From assembly GCA_045648985.1 (NCBI GenBank), contig JAZROZ010000028.1, positions 1 to 64,000 of the forward strand: a stretch of 64,000 nucleotides of DNA, written 5' to 3'. The notes below the pieces were generated by a model that did not search any database, was not told the origin of the DNA, and saw only the letters and a program-made list of their open reading frames with translations. Shown here in pieces: positions 50,311-58,224 of this stretch. The position numbers and the translations under genes were made by a program. This stretch comes from SIG437 sp045648985. Its GTDB lineage: Bacteria; Bacillota; Clostridia; UBA1381; UBA9506. Positions within the stretch are counted from its first letter, which is position 1; the number at the start of each line of letters is the position of its first letter.

Positions 50311-50904
50311 TTATTTTTCTGTTGTGTTGTTTTCTATTGAGTTTGTGGGGTTTTGCTCATATTCTTCAAAAAGTTTATATAAAGTTTGTCTGCTGATACC
50401 TAACTCTTTTGCAAGAGCAGTTTTTGTATATTCTCTGTTTTTCCACTTCTCATACCACTCTCCAAAGTTTTCAATAGAGATTGGTTTTCTTCCTTTGTAC
50501 TTACCTTGTGCTTGAGCAATTTTGATACCTTCCATTTGTCTCTCGTGGTTGCATTCCAACTCGAAGGTATAAATAGCGCCAATCACGGTCAAAAGCAGTT
50601 TACCTACTGGAGTAGTGGTGTCTATATCTTCCTTTTTACTTTTTAAGCCAATCCCTCTGGATTCAAGGTCCTCCACGATAGTGAGAAGGTCTTTTGTGGA
50701 CCTTGCGAGTCTACTGAAATCATGCACACAGATGATATCGCCACTTCTTGCAAAAGAAAGCAGTTCTTGTAGTTTAGGTCTATCAGCGGTTTTTGCAGAT
50801 GCTTTTTCTTCAAAAATCTTCTCAACACCAAATTCTTCCATAGTGGGATATTGGCGTTGTTGGTTCTGGTCTGTATGAGAGACTCTAACGTATCCTAATA
50901 CCAA
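50311..50904 (-). CDS. Small serine recombinase (resolvase/invertase family)
   Basis: 197 residues. The catalytic domain MVLGYVRVSHTDQNQQRQYP contains the catalytic Ser in RVS; DRPKLQELLSFARSGDIICV, HDFSRLARSTKDLLTIVEDL, and LLTVIGAIYTFELECNHERQ complete the resolvase fold. The C-terminal HTH is KTALAKELGISRQTLYKLFE. It is about the size of Hin/Gin and Tn3 resolvases. The likely start is TTG 50904; no close ribosome site. Its role could be inversion of a nearby segment or plasmid-like resolution of dimers. Confidence 0.88.
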   Translation of the reverse strand: MVLGYVRVSHTDQNQQRQYPTMEEFGVEKIFEEKASAKTADRPKLQELLSFARSGDIICVHDFSRLARSTKDLLTIVEDLESRGIGLKSKKEDIDTTTPVGKLLLTVIGAIYTFELECNHERQMEGIKIAQAQGKYKGRKPISIENFGEWYEKWKNREYTKTALAKELGISRQTLYKLFEEYEQNPTNSIENNTTEK

Positions 50905-51093
50905 ATGGACTCACAACCTTTCCTTAATTTTGGTCACATCATAACTCTTCAGTATAAAATCGTCAAGCTAAACTTAAGAGATGGTTTACACTTTGTCAAA
51001 ATAACCAGAAACCCACTCTATTTATACATAAAATCGTATAGTTTTAGAGATGTAAAAATTGTATGATATTAGCACACTCTAAAAATACAATAA

Positions 51094-51127
51094 AATATGG
51101 GTGGAACTCTGTGAGTTCCACCCATAT
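51094..51127. terminator. Hairpin terminator of leftward gene
   Basis: Perfect stem AATATGGGTGGAACTC with loop TGT, immediately after the stop of the AcrVA2-like gene. On the minus strand it is followed by a T-rich tract (TTTTATTGTATTTTT). Confidence 0.85.
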
Positions 51128-51129
51128 TA

Positions 51130-52323
51130 TTAAAATCTTAATCTTACAATTTCTCTTGTAGGCATTTCAATTTCTTCACCTGTTTGGTTTATAAAAACAG
51201 CAGATACAAATTTTCTTCTTTTTACTCTTTCTTCACTACCATCCTTTTTACCATACCAATAATGTTTCCAATGTGCTTTTCTCATATGTGGTCTCATATG
51301 GTATCCTGTTTTTCTATATCCTACTTCTCTTTCAGTATCATTTTCACTTACTTCTACTTCTTCTGATTTAGTATATGCGTCAGGTGCATCACCTAAATAT
51401 CTTCTATTTACTTCTTTACCACTTGCTAACTTTGCGTATGTATCACCTAAACGGTATTCAGTATGTTCAAGGTCAGTTATTTTAGTCCTTTTAAGGTCAG
51501 GTTTGCGTGTTGCTTTTTTCACAAGTGTAAAGTCAGCATTAGAGCAGGCAAGATATGTAATAATCTGATTTACTTTGATTATTATTTCTAATGCCTTTTC
51601 TTCTCCTAAATCTCTAAATACGTGTGGGTTTAAAGCCTCTAATATATCCCTTATTTCAACATCAGCAACATGTTCTTCTCCTGTTTCTCGTGATTTGATT
51701 GTGTATGTTTTGAAGTTGTATGCTAATGTAATCTTAAAGCACTCATAGACTGGTCCTGTAAAATTGTTTTCAGTGTGCATTCTTTCGTCAGTAATAAATA
51801 AAACTTGTACCACACTGGCATTTTCTTCAAATCTCTGATGATTGTCAAAGTAAACAAAAAAGCCAACATAATCTTCATTATAAAAAGACATAGGTAGGTC
51901 AACAAAAAAACTATAACAAGGAAGATAGACAATTTCTTCTGGTGCAAGTGCTTCATATTTATCATCAGTAAAATCTATATCCCAAAGTTCATCTATGAGT
52001 TGTGGTTGAAATTTATAGATTTGCTTAAATTGTTTCCAATTCAAAGCACAAGCAAAGTGGTCCACTATAATTTCAAATTGCTTACCAAACTTTGCAAAGG
52101 CTTGTGGATTCTTTTCAAGTATAAACTTGTAGATTTCCTTTGCTGTTACATATGAGAAAGGTCCTCTTTCTTCTCTGTTGCTTAAGTGTAACTCGTGTAA
52201 TTCTTCATATAATCCTTCTTGTTCATTACATAATGGTTTGATACAACCTGAAAAAGTATGGTTTAGAAATTTAGTTGCTGGATGAGTTGCAACTAATATG
52301 GGTTTCTTTGAAGATTTTTTCAT
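51130..52323 (-). CDS. AcrVA2-like candidate anti-CRISPR protein
   Basis: 397 residues from ATG 52323 after AGGAGGAAAA. The C-terminal part TGYHMRPHMRKAHWKHYWYG with the ending FVSAVFINQTGEEIEMP matches the R-P-H-x-R-x-x-H-W-x-x-Y-W-x-G signature that I recall in AcrVA2 and its wide homologue group in phages and plasmids. AcrVA2 blocks Cas12a synthesis by acting on nascent Cas12a and its mRNA. The N-terminal 200 residues are beta-rich and not informative. The gene is leftward, with its own terminator, next to attR, a usual place for genes expressed in the lysogen. Activity is not shown. Confidence 0.5.
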   Translation of the reverse strand: MKKSSKKPILVATHPATKFLNHTFSGCIKPLCNEQEGLYEELHELHLSNREERGPFSYVTAKEIYKFILEKNPQAFAKFGKQFEIIVDHFACALNWKQFKQIYKFQPQLIDELWDIDFTDDKYEALAPEEIVYLPCYSFFVDLPMSFYNEDYVGFFVYFDNHQRFEENASVVQVLFITDERMHTENNFTGPVYECFKITLAYNFKTYTIKSRETGEEHVADVEIRDILEALNPHVFRDLGEEKALEIIIKVNQIITYLACSNADFTLVKKATRKPDLKRTKITDLEHTEYRLGDTYAKLASGKEVNRRYLGDAPDAYTKSEEVEVSENDTEREVGYRKTGYHMRPHMRKAHWKHYWYGKKDGSEERVKRRKFVSAVFINQTGEEIEMPTREIVRLRF

Positions 52324-52429
52324 AACTTTTCCTCCTAAAAGTTTATTACTACTACTTAGTTTACCATAAATCTGTTATTTTGTCGATGCAAAAATTACAT
52401 TTTCTACCTTTTGTCAAAAATAAAAAAAT

Positions 52430-52463
52430 CCACCTGTGCAATTTTTTCAAATTGCACAGGTGG
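52430..52463 (-). terminator. Terminator blocking comM-side transcription
   Basis: Stem CCACCTGTGCAATTT / AAATTGCACAGGTGG, followed on the minus strand by ATTTTTTTATTTTT. It lies 30 bp inside the prophage right end, so transcripts from the comM promoter stop right after the stub. Confidence 0.88.
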
Positions 52464-52492
52464 AAGTAGTATTAAAAAGGTGAGAAAAGCCT

Positions 52493-52621
52493 TTATTTAT
52501 CAATATGGACTTTGTAGCCCACTTTCTCAAAGGACGGAAGACCCTTTGAAACATCAGCCTCTACATCTACAATATATCCGTCTATACCAAAAAGACCGCA
52601 ACTTTTAATCTTTGAAATCAT
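52493..52621 (-). pseudogene. comM: comM/yifB N-terminal stub
   Basis: ATG 52621, after GGGGGGAG, opens MISKIKSCGLFGIDGYIVDV and EADVSKGLPSF, the conserved N-terminus of ComM/YifB (Lon-like domain). After the att core the frame continues 10 codons into the phage (EKVGYKVHIDK) and stops at 52493. The stub of 42 residues cannot be functional alone. Its upstream promoter still drives it; the remaining 480 codons are at 15640-17084. Confidence 0.93.
52499..52533. other. attR, right prophage junction
   Basis: Phage arm ATCAATATGGACTTTGTAGC from 52499, then core TCAAAGG at 52527-52533 and comM sequence. The arm is the inverted counterpart of the attL arm, with two or three differences over about 24 bp. 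Confidence 0.9.
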
Positions 52622-52657
52622 AATACTCCCCCCGCCGTCTGTATTATCTATACTGTG

Positions 52658-53392
52658 TTAACTCAGTATAAATTTTACTGCTTCTATTGCAAAGCATTCA
52701 ACTATATATAGTCTTGAATAACCATTACTTCTATAGATACTATATCTGTTCAGAAATCGCTCCTTGCATTTTTTAAAAGATTTATTGTTACTGATTCCAC
52801 CTACACGAAAATTAGCCAAAGTAGTATTTCGAATTACAATCTTTTTCCCCGCTTTCCTAATCCTGATAAACAAATCAAAATCGTCATGAATTCCTTCGCA
52901 TTTATATTGCATCTCATTATATATTTCTTTGGAAATAAAAGATGTGGGATGATTCCAATGGCGGCTTGTTACAATCTTATCTTGCTTTGAATGTTTTATT
53001 ATCGCACTTCCATTTTCTTTTATTATACGGATATCTCCATAAAACATATCGAAGGGTTCTTCTTTATATGTATTTACCACCGTCTCTGCAGTTATTGGCT
53101 CATACCAATCGTCACTGTTTAACATAGCAACAAAGTCACCTGTTGCGAGACGCGCCCCCTTGTTCATAGCATCGTATATTCCATCATCAGGCTCTGATAT
53201 GATGCGGTATTCCATTCCCCTTTGAGCAAACTTTTCTATATAGCTTTCAGCAATTTCTACCGTACGGTCTGCCGATTTGCCGTCTATTATAATATATTCT
53301 ATATCTGTATAAGTTTGGTTTAATACAGATTCTATGGTCTCTTTGATTGTTTTTTCACTGTTAAAAGAGGCTGTTACTATACTAATTTTCAC
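52658..53392 (-). CDS. Family 2 glycosyltransferase
   Basis: 244 residues. GT-A fold of WaaE/WbbD-like type: MKISIVTASFNSEKTIKETI, SVLNQTYTDIEYIIIDGKSA, and DGIYDAMNKGARLATGDFVA with the DXD-like NSDDW. DDFDLFIRIRKAGKKIVI holds the typical second acidic pair (the ED-like motif). It transfers a sugar onto a lipid-linked or cell-surface glycan. It overlaps the epimerase gene by 11 bp and lies 37 bp before comM, so comM is at the end of this operon. Confidence 0.88.
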   Translation of the reverse strand: MKISIVTASFNSEKTIKETIESVLNQTYTDIEYIIIDGKSADRTVEIAESYIEKFAQRGMEYRIISEPDDGIYDAMNKGARLATGDFVAMLNSDDWYEPITAETVVNTYKEEPFDMFYGDIRIIKENGSAIIKHSKQDKIVTSRHWNHPTSFISKEIYNEMQYKCEGIHDDFDLFIRIRKAGKKIVIRNTTLANFRVGGISNNKSFKKCKERFLNRYSIYRSNGYSRLYIVECFAIEAVKFILS

Positions 53393-54245
53393 AAAAACCC
53401 TCCGTTTCCTTTACAGACGTCTTAAAATCTTTAATGCAATATCCAAAATCAAAGCATGATGACATATTTTTTTCATATACCATTGTTTTAAAAACTTTTT
53501 TAAATACCCCGAAATTTTTGAAGATTTTTATAAAAGGATTAAAAATCCTTGTTGTCTTTATTCTGGGATTAATTTCCCTAATCAAAGTTGAAATATTTAC
53601 ATAATCCCTGTTTTGAGGATAAAAATAACCTTTTGAATTGTTTGAAACAATTAATCTTATAGCTTCACACAAATTTTCAATATATATCATACTTCGTTTG
53701 CTGTCAACCTCGGGGAAAACTGGTGTTTTTTTTGCAAACTTTGAAAGCATAGGATAATTACCTTTACAGCCTTCTCCATAAACCATAGGAGGTCTTATAC
53801 TTACTACATTAAATTTATCACTTTGTAGCTTGTGAATTTTAGCATCAGCTTGTAGCTTACTGTCCCCGTAAAAGTTGTCAGGTGATGGCTCTGTGTCTAA
53901 TGTTATTACTTCATTTTTACTGCCATACACAATGATGCTACTCATAAAAACAAACTGGCCTACGCCTTCTCTTTTTGCTTTTTGTGCTGTAGCTATTACT
54001 AAATCTGTGTTTACTTCATAATACTTTCTCTTTGTTTCTTCACTAACCTTCCCTGTGTCAGAATGTGCAATACCTGCCACATGAAAAACGCAATCGTATT
54101 CTGAAAAATCTTTTTCCCGCCACAATCCATCAATCATGTCGACCGTATCAACAGTAAAACTCTCTGGATAATTTTCTTTTATATATCTTTCAAATGATGT
54201 ACCAATATAACTACCGGCGCCTGTTATGAGGATTTTTTTCATCAC
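53382..54245 (-). CDS. NAD-dependent epimerase/dehydratase
   Basis: 287 residues from ATG 54245. Extended SDR: N-terminal KKILITGAGSYIGTSFERYI (G-x2-G-x2-G), FHVAGIAHSDTG, FVFMSSIIVYGSKNEVIT and the catalytic Y-x3-K in NFYGDSKLQADAKI; then VSIRPPMVYGEGCKGNYPML. Small size and pattern resemble WbpV/UDP-glucose 4-epimerase relatives. It supplies an activated sugar for the surface polymer. The start overlaps the sugar transferase stop by four bases. Confidence 0.88.
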   Translation of the reverse strand: MMKKILITGAGSYIGTSFERYIKENYPESFTVDTVDMIDGLWREKDFSEYDCVFHVAGIAHSDTGKVSEETKRKYYEVNTDLVIATAQKAKREGVGQFVFMSSIIVYGSKNEVITLDTEPSPDNFYGDSKLQADAKIHKLQSDKFNVVSIRPPMVYGEGCKGNYPMLSKFAKKTPVFPEVDSKRSMIYIENLCEAIRLIVSNNSKGYFYPQNRDYVNISTLIREINPRIKTTRIFNPFIKIFKNFGVFKKVFKTMVYEKNMSSCFDFGYCIKDFKTSVKETEGFCEN

Positions 54246-54862
54246 AAAACCTCTTCCTTTGCTTTTCCTGTTTGACCTGCACCGCCCTCAACTACACCGT
54301 CGCTTTTGAGAACGCTGAAAATTGTACCCAGGAAAATTTTTACATCAAACCAAAAGCTCATTTTCTCTACATATTCACCATCAAGTCTTGCTTTTTCATC
54401 TATTGGAAGCTCATCTCTGCCTTTTATCTGTGCCAACCCTGTAAGTCCCGGAGTTATGTCATTTGCACCATATTCATCACGTTTTTGGATGAGATCTGTC
54501 TGGTTAAAAAGCGCCGGTCTTGGCCCTATAATACTCATCGTACCAACAAAGATACAAAAAATTTGCGGAAGCTCATCAATTGATGTTTTTCTCAAAATTT
54601 TACCAATCTTTGTTATATACATCTCAGGATCTGCCAAAAGATGTGTCGGTACGTTTTTAGGTGTGTCACTGCGCATACTCCTGAACTTCAATATATGAAA
54701 GCTTTTTTTGTTTTTGCCTACTCTTTCCTGCTTGAAAATTACCTTTCCGGGACTATCAATCTTAATAGCTATAGCAATAATAGCCATAGGAATTGCAAGC
54801 ACGATAATAGCCATCGCCGACAAGACAATATCAATCATCCTCTTAAAAACCTTTTTATACAT
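54242..54862 (-). CDS. Initiating sugar-phosphate transferase (WcaJ-like)
   Basis: 206 residues. A single N-terminal hydrophobic region (MIDIVLSAMAIIVLAIPMAI) followed by the bacterial sugar transferase domain: IKIDSPGKVIFKQERVGKNK, FHILKFRSMRSDTP, KIGKILRKTSIDELPQ, and MSIIGPRPALFNQ, then ITPGLTGLAQIKGRDELPID. It links a sugar-1-phosphate to undecaprenyl phosphate, the first step of a repeat-unit glycan. The three genes together form a small surface-polysaccharide operon. Confidence 0.92.
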   Translation of the reverse strand: MYKKVFKRMIDIVLSAMAIIVLAIPMAIIAIAIKIDSPGKVIFKQERVGKNKKSFHILKFRSMRSDTPKNVPTHLLADPEMYITKIGKILRKTSIDELPQIFCIFVGTMSIIGPRPALFNQTDLIQKRDEYGANDITPGLTGLAQIKGRDELPIDEKARLDGEYVEKMSFWFDVKIFLGTIFSVLKSDGVVEGGAGQTGKAKEEVL

Positions 54863-54901
54863 TTCCCTTTCACACCCCTTCTTTTTATCACAACTTACCT
54901 T

Positions 54902-55963
54902 TTATCTCAGCTCTATCAGTTCTTTTTCAGACGTTGTGAGATTGATATGTCCGTTATATGTAACTAAAACTAAATCCTCAATTCTCACACCGCCAAAATT
55001 TTCTATATAAATTCCCGGTTCAACCGTCATAAGTATTCCGCTTTTTAGCTTATCAACAGATTTTTTTGATAGATTTGGACTTTCGTGAATCTCTAAACCC
55101 AAACTATGCCCTAAAGCATGACCAAACTTATCACCATATCCTGCATCTTCTATGATAGAACGTGCTACGCTGTCAACATACGCATTATCGACATTTGGTT
55201 TGATTGCATCAAGTGCCGCCATTTGAGCAGATAACACTGTGTTATATATCTTCTTTTGTTCGTGCGATGCTCTTCCGCAAACTACTGTTCTTGTCATATC
55301 ACAGCAATATCCCTCGTATTTACAACCAAAGTCTAATGTGACAAAATCGCCTCTTTCGATTACTTTGTTTGTCGCTACTCCGTGTGGCATGGCAGAACGT
55401 GCACCTGATGCACAAATAGTATCAAAAGCTATTCCGTCTGCACCGCTTTTTAACATATAGAATTCAAGCATCAGGGCAATATCCTTTTCGGTTTTTCCGG
55501 GCTCGATTTTATCTAAAATAAATGAAAATGCTTTGTCTGCAATATTTGCAGCCTTAGTTATATATTCAATTTCTTTTTCAGTCTTCACCTGACGCACGCG
55601 GCTTATCTCACGGCTTATGCCTATAAGCTCTGCACCGCTTCCTTCTAAGTTCTGACAAAGCTTTAAATATGCAGAATATGTCACAAATTCTTCTTCAAAA
55701 CCAACTTTTGAAAAACCCTCATCTTTTAAACGCTTAGACGGAGGTTCTAGAGATATATCACAAAGAGTAAACAAAGGTGCCTGCTCTCCTGCCTGAATAA
55801 AATATCTCGAATCAGTATAAATATAGCTTTCATTAGCCGTTAAAATCAAAACGGCGTCACCACTTTTAAAACCGCTGAAATAATATATATTTTCAGGAGA
55901 TGTTATCATTATTGCATCAAGGGTTGTGCCAGAAAATAATTTTTGTATCGCTGCTATATTCAA
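54902..55963 (-). CDS. pepP: Xaa-Pro aminopeptidase (M24B)
   Basis: 353 residues from TTG 55963, seven bases after GGAGG. N-terminal creatinase-like domain (DAIMITSPENIYYFSGFKSG) and the pita-bread metallopeptidase domain with metal ligands in FVTLDFGCKYEGYCCDMTRT, KFGHALGHSLGLEIHESPN, ILMTVEPGIYIENFGGVRIE. It removes N-terminal residues preceding Pro. In Firmicutes a close homologue often precedes efp; no efp is seen here. It lies divergently to the sporulation gene at 56250. Confidence 0.92.
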   Translation of the reverse strand: MNIAAIQKLFSGTTLDAIMITSPENIYYFSGFKSGDAVLILTANESYIYTDSRYFIQAGEQAPLFTLCDISLEPPSKRLKDEGFSKVGFEEEFVTYSAYLKLCQNLEGSGAELIGISREISRVRQVKTEKEIEYITKAANIADKAFSFILDKIEPGKTEKDIALMLEFYMLKSGADGIAFDTICASGARSAMPHGVATNKVIERGDFVTLDFGCKYEGYCCDMTRTVVCGRASHEQKKIYNTVLSAQMAALDAIKPNVDNAYVDSVARSIIEDAGYGDKFGHALGHSLGLEIHESPNLSKKSVDKLKSGILMTVEPGIYIENFGGVRIEDLVLVTYNGHINLTTSEKELIELR

Positions 55964-56029
55964 AAGAATTCCTCCTGCAAAAAACAAAAATAGTAAATAT
56001 ATCATAATTATATAATTAGGTGATAGAAA

Positions 56030-56175
56030 AGATGCAAATCATTCTACCAGAAGTAAAAATGCTTGCTCGCAAGGGCATTTTTACGACGCCGTCAATTGGC
56101 ATACGCAGTCTGAAAGACTGCAGAAAGCCGAAAGGCTTTTAGGAATTTTATAAAATAAAATTCCGTATATGTCAA
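56030..56175. repeat. Hairpin-rich intergenic element
   Basis: Non-coding region between pepP and the DUF4830 gene. Stems: AAAAATGC...GGCATTTTT enclosing CTTGC-TC-GCAAG; GCAGTC-TGAAA-GACTGC; GCC-GAAA-GGC; GGAATTTTATAAAATAAAATTCC. The outer TTGGCATACG and CGTATATGTCAA parts also can pair. Could be a MITE or a structured RNA. Confidence 0.6.
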
Positions 56176-56249
56176 TTATATCACTTTTTTCATATATTTT
56201 CAACTAATTTCATAAGATAAAATAGCTGAATTATGAAAGGATTTTCAAT

Positions 56250-56708
56250 ATGAAATCGATTTTAAAAGGGGAAAAAAACGGCATTTTATTTTTATTATTT
56301 TTGGGACTTTTATTTGTCTTGTGGGGCAGGATTTTGATAAGGGAAATATCTATGGAAATTCATACAAAAAATCTTGAAACTCTTTTTAGCCGTATCGCCT
56401 GTGTCGAAAGCTTTGGATGGCAGGTTGATCCGGGTAGTGAAGTATGCGAAAACTTCAGACTTCCCGAAAGGTTTGACGATGTATATACTAATTATAACGA
56501 GTTCTTAAAATTAAGCGGTTTTGACCTTTCTGCCTTTAGAGGAAAAGTCATCTCAAAATATACATACATCATTACAAATCCACCGCAAAGCAATAAAGAT
56601 ACTTTTTATGCACTTTTGTTGGTTTATGAAAATCAGATGATAGGCGGAAATGTCTTTTCCGCTGCAATAGACGGACAAATGCTCCCTCTTAAAAAAGGAA
56701 ATGAATAG
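56250..56708 (+). CDS. DUF4830 domain protein
   Basis: 152 residues from ATG 56250, 7 bp after GAAAGG. N-terminal TM helix (ILFLLFLGLLFVLWGRILI), then the DUF4830 pattern: VESFGWQVDPGSEVCENFRL, PERFDDVYTNYNEFLKLSGF, DLSAFRGKVISKYTYIITN, ending GGNVFSAAIDGQML. This family is found in sporulating Clostridia, frequently near stage V or germination genes. It is followed 57 bp later by the SpoVAF-like gene, so both may be forespore-expressed. Confidence 0.8.
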   Translation: MKSILKGEKNGILFLLFLGLLFVLWGRILIREISMEIHTKNLETLFSRIACVESFGWQVDPGSEVCENFRLPERFDDVYTNYNEFLKLSGFDLSAFRGKVISKYTYIITNPPQSNKDTFYALLLVYENQMIGGNVFSAAIDGQMLPLKKGNE

Positions 56709-56764
56709 AAAACCGGACTTTTGGCATACTATGATAAAATAAATTTGCCAAAAGAGGTGTTTTA

Positions 56765-58180
56765 ATGCCGCTTCCCATAGCTATAGAAGAAAAAGAAAAG
56801 CTTATGTCTTCCAGCCTGCCGTTTGGAAAGAGCTTTGACGCTGTAGAAAGAAATCTTATCATAGGCGAAAAAAAAGCTAAGCTTTACTTTTTAGACGGTT
56901 TTGTCAACGGACCAATTCTTGATAAAGTTTTAAGTAATTTTATAAACGTCACAAAGGAAGAAATGGCTAAAGTAGTGTCCTGTGATGACTTTATGCAAAG
57001 ATATGTTTCAGGCACAGAAGCCATATTAGAAGGCGAAATAGAAAACATACAGACTTTTTTCTTATCAGGCTTTACAATTATTATGCTTGACAGCTTTACC
57101 GATGCGATTGTTATGGATATCAGGGACTATCCTGCACGCGAAACTCAAGAGCCTGAAAAGGAAAAGGTTATGCGTGGCGCACGGGACGGCTTTGTTGAAA
57201 CGATGATTGCAAACTGTGCGCTTATAAGAAGACGTATACGTGACCCGAAGTTCGTTTACGAACTGATGAATATCGGCACGCGTTCACGTTCCGATGTCAC
57301 AGTTGCATATATTGATGATATTGTTGATAAAAAGTCTCTTAAAATAGTGAAAGAAAAGCTTAAAAAAATTGATACAAAAGCTCTTACAATGAGCTTAGAG
57401 AGCATCACCGAATGTCTTATTCGCCAAAGATGGTATAACCCTTTCCCAAAAGTACGTATGACCGAGCGCCCTGACGTTGCAGCATCTGCAATCTTAGAGG
57501 GAAATATCGTAATTATGGTTGACACTTCTCCATCTGTCCTGATTCTTCCCACGTCAATTTTTGAGTTTATGCAAGAGCCGGGAGATTTTTATTTCTCTCC
57601 CTTAGTCGGAACATATCTTCGTCTTGTGAGAAACCTGGCCTTTTTTTCAACACTTATCATAACTCCCCTTTGGCTACTGCTTTTAGAATATATGAATATA
57701 CTTCCGCCATGGATGCAGTTTTTAAAGGTCAGAGAAGAAGTCTTTGTTCCCATAATACTTCAGCTTTTAATTTTAGAGGGTGCGGTTGATGTTTTGCGGC
57801 TCGCCTCTGTTAATACCCCTAGTATGCTTGGAAACTCACTATCAATCATCGGTGCACTATTACTTGGAGATTTTGCCGTCAAAGCAGGCTGGCTGAATGC
57901 TGACACGATTTTGTATATGTCATTTATCTCAATTGCAAGCTTTGCTCAGCCAAGTATCGAGTTTAATTATTCGCTTAAGTTTATGAGAATTATCCTTCTA
58001 ATACTCACCTATTTCTTCAAAATCTGGGGCTTTATAGGCGGTTTAGTACTGGTTGTCCTGTTAATTGCCACAAATAAAACAGTCACAGGCTCAGGATATC
58101 TCTATCCTCTAATTCCGTTTAACTGGGAAGCGATGAAAAAATTTATTTTCCGTCCAAAAATCAAAATGAATAAGGAATAA
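56765..58180 (+). CDS. spoVAF: Spore germination protein, SpoVAF/GerA family
   Basis: 471 residues from ATG 56765, nine bases after AGAGGTG. The soluble N-terminal half (SSSLPFGKSFDAVERNLIIG, YPARETQEPEKEKVMRGARD, GFVETMIANCALIRRRIRDP) and the C-terminal membrane half (about six TM helices, YLRLVRNLAFFSTLIITPLW, VPIILQLLILEGAVDVLRLA, then GNSLSIIGALLLGDFAVKAG) match the GerAA/SpoVAF family. These proteins form ion channels involved in spore germination or DPA movement. Neither gerAB/AC nor other spoVA genes are present in the window. Confidence 0.9.
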   Translation: MPLPIAIEEKEKLMSSSLPFGKSFDAVERNLIIGEKKAKLYFLDGFVNGPILDKVLSNFINVTKEEMAKVVSCDDFMQRYVSGTEAILEGEIENIQTFFLSGFTIIMLDSFTDAIVMDIRDYPARETQEPEKEKVMRGARDGFVETMIANCALIRRRIRDPKFVYELMNIGTRSRSDVTVAYIDDIVDKKSLKIVKEKLKKIDTKALTMSLESITECLIRQRWYNPFPKVRMTERPDVAASAILEGNIVIMVDTSPSVLILPTSIFEFMQEPGDFYFSPLVGTYLRLVRNLAFFSTLIITPLWLLLLEYMNILPPWMQFLKVREEVFVPIILQLLILEGAVDVLRLASVNTPSMLGNSLSIIGALLLGDFAVKAGWLNADTILYMSFISIASFAQPSIEFNYSLKFMRIILLILTYFFKIWGFIGGLVLVVLLIATNKTVTGSGYLYPLIPFNWEAMKKFIFRPKIKMNKE

Positions 58181-58182
58181 AC

Positions 58183-58220
58183 AAAAGGGAGTGTTTAAAA
58201 AAACTAAACACTCCCTTTTT
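58183..58220. terminator. Bidirectional terminator
   Basis: Stem AAAAGGGAGTGTTTA with loop AAAAAAC and TAAACACTCCCTTTTT. It ends both the rightward spoVAF and the leftward degV genes. Confidence 0.92.
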
Positions 58221-58224
58221 TAGA

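Larger units (their letters stand above)
17078..52533. mobile_element. Integrated siphovirus-type prophage, 35.4 kb
   Basis: Bounded by TCAAAGG cores in the two halves of comM. It contains a large serine integrase at the left edge, regulators, endolysin, small and large terminase, portal, protease/scaffold, capsid, connectors, tail tube, tape measure, baseplate and fibre genes, a restriction-modification cassette and an anti-CRISPR-like gene. No essential structural module is visibly broken, so it may be able to excise. Base composition is more AT-rich than the flanks, and many codons end in T or A. A tail with a tape measure of about 800 residues suggests a rather short siphovirus tail. Confidence 0.95.
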
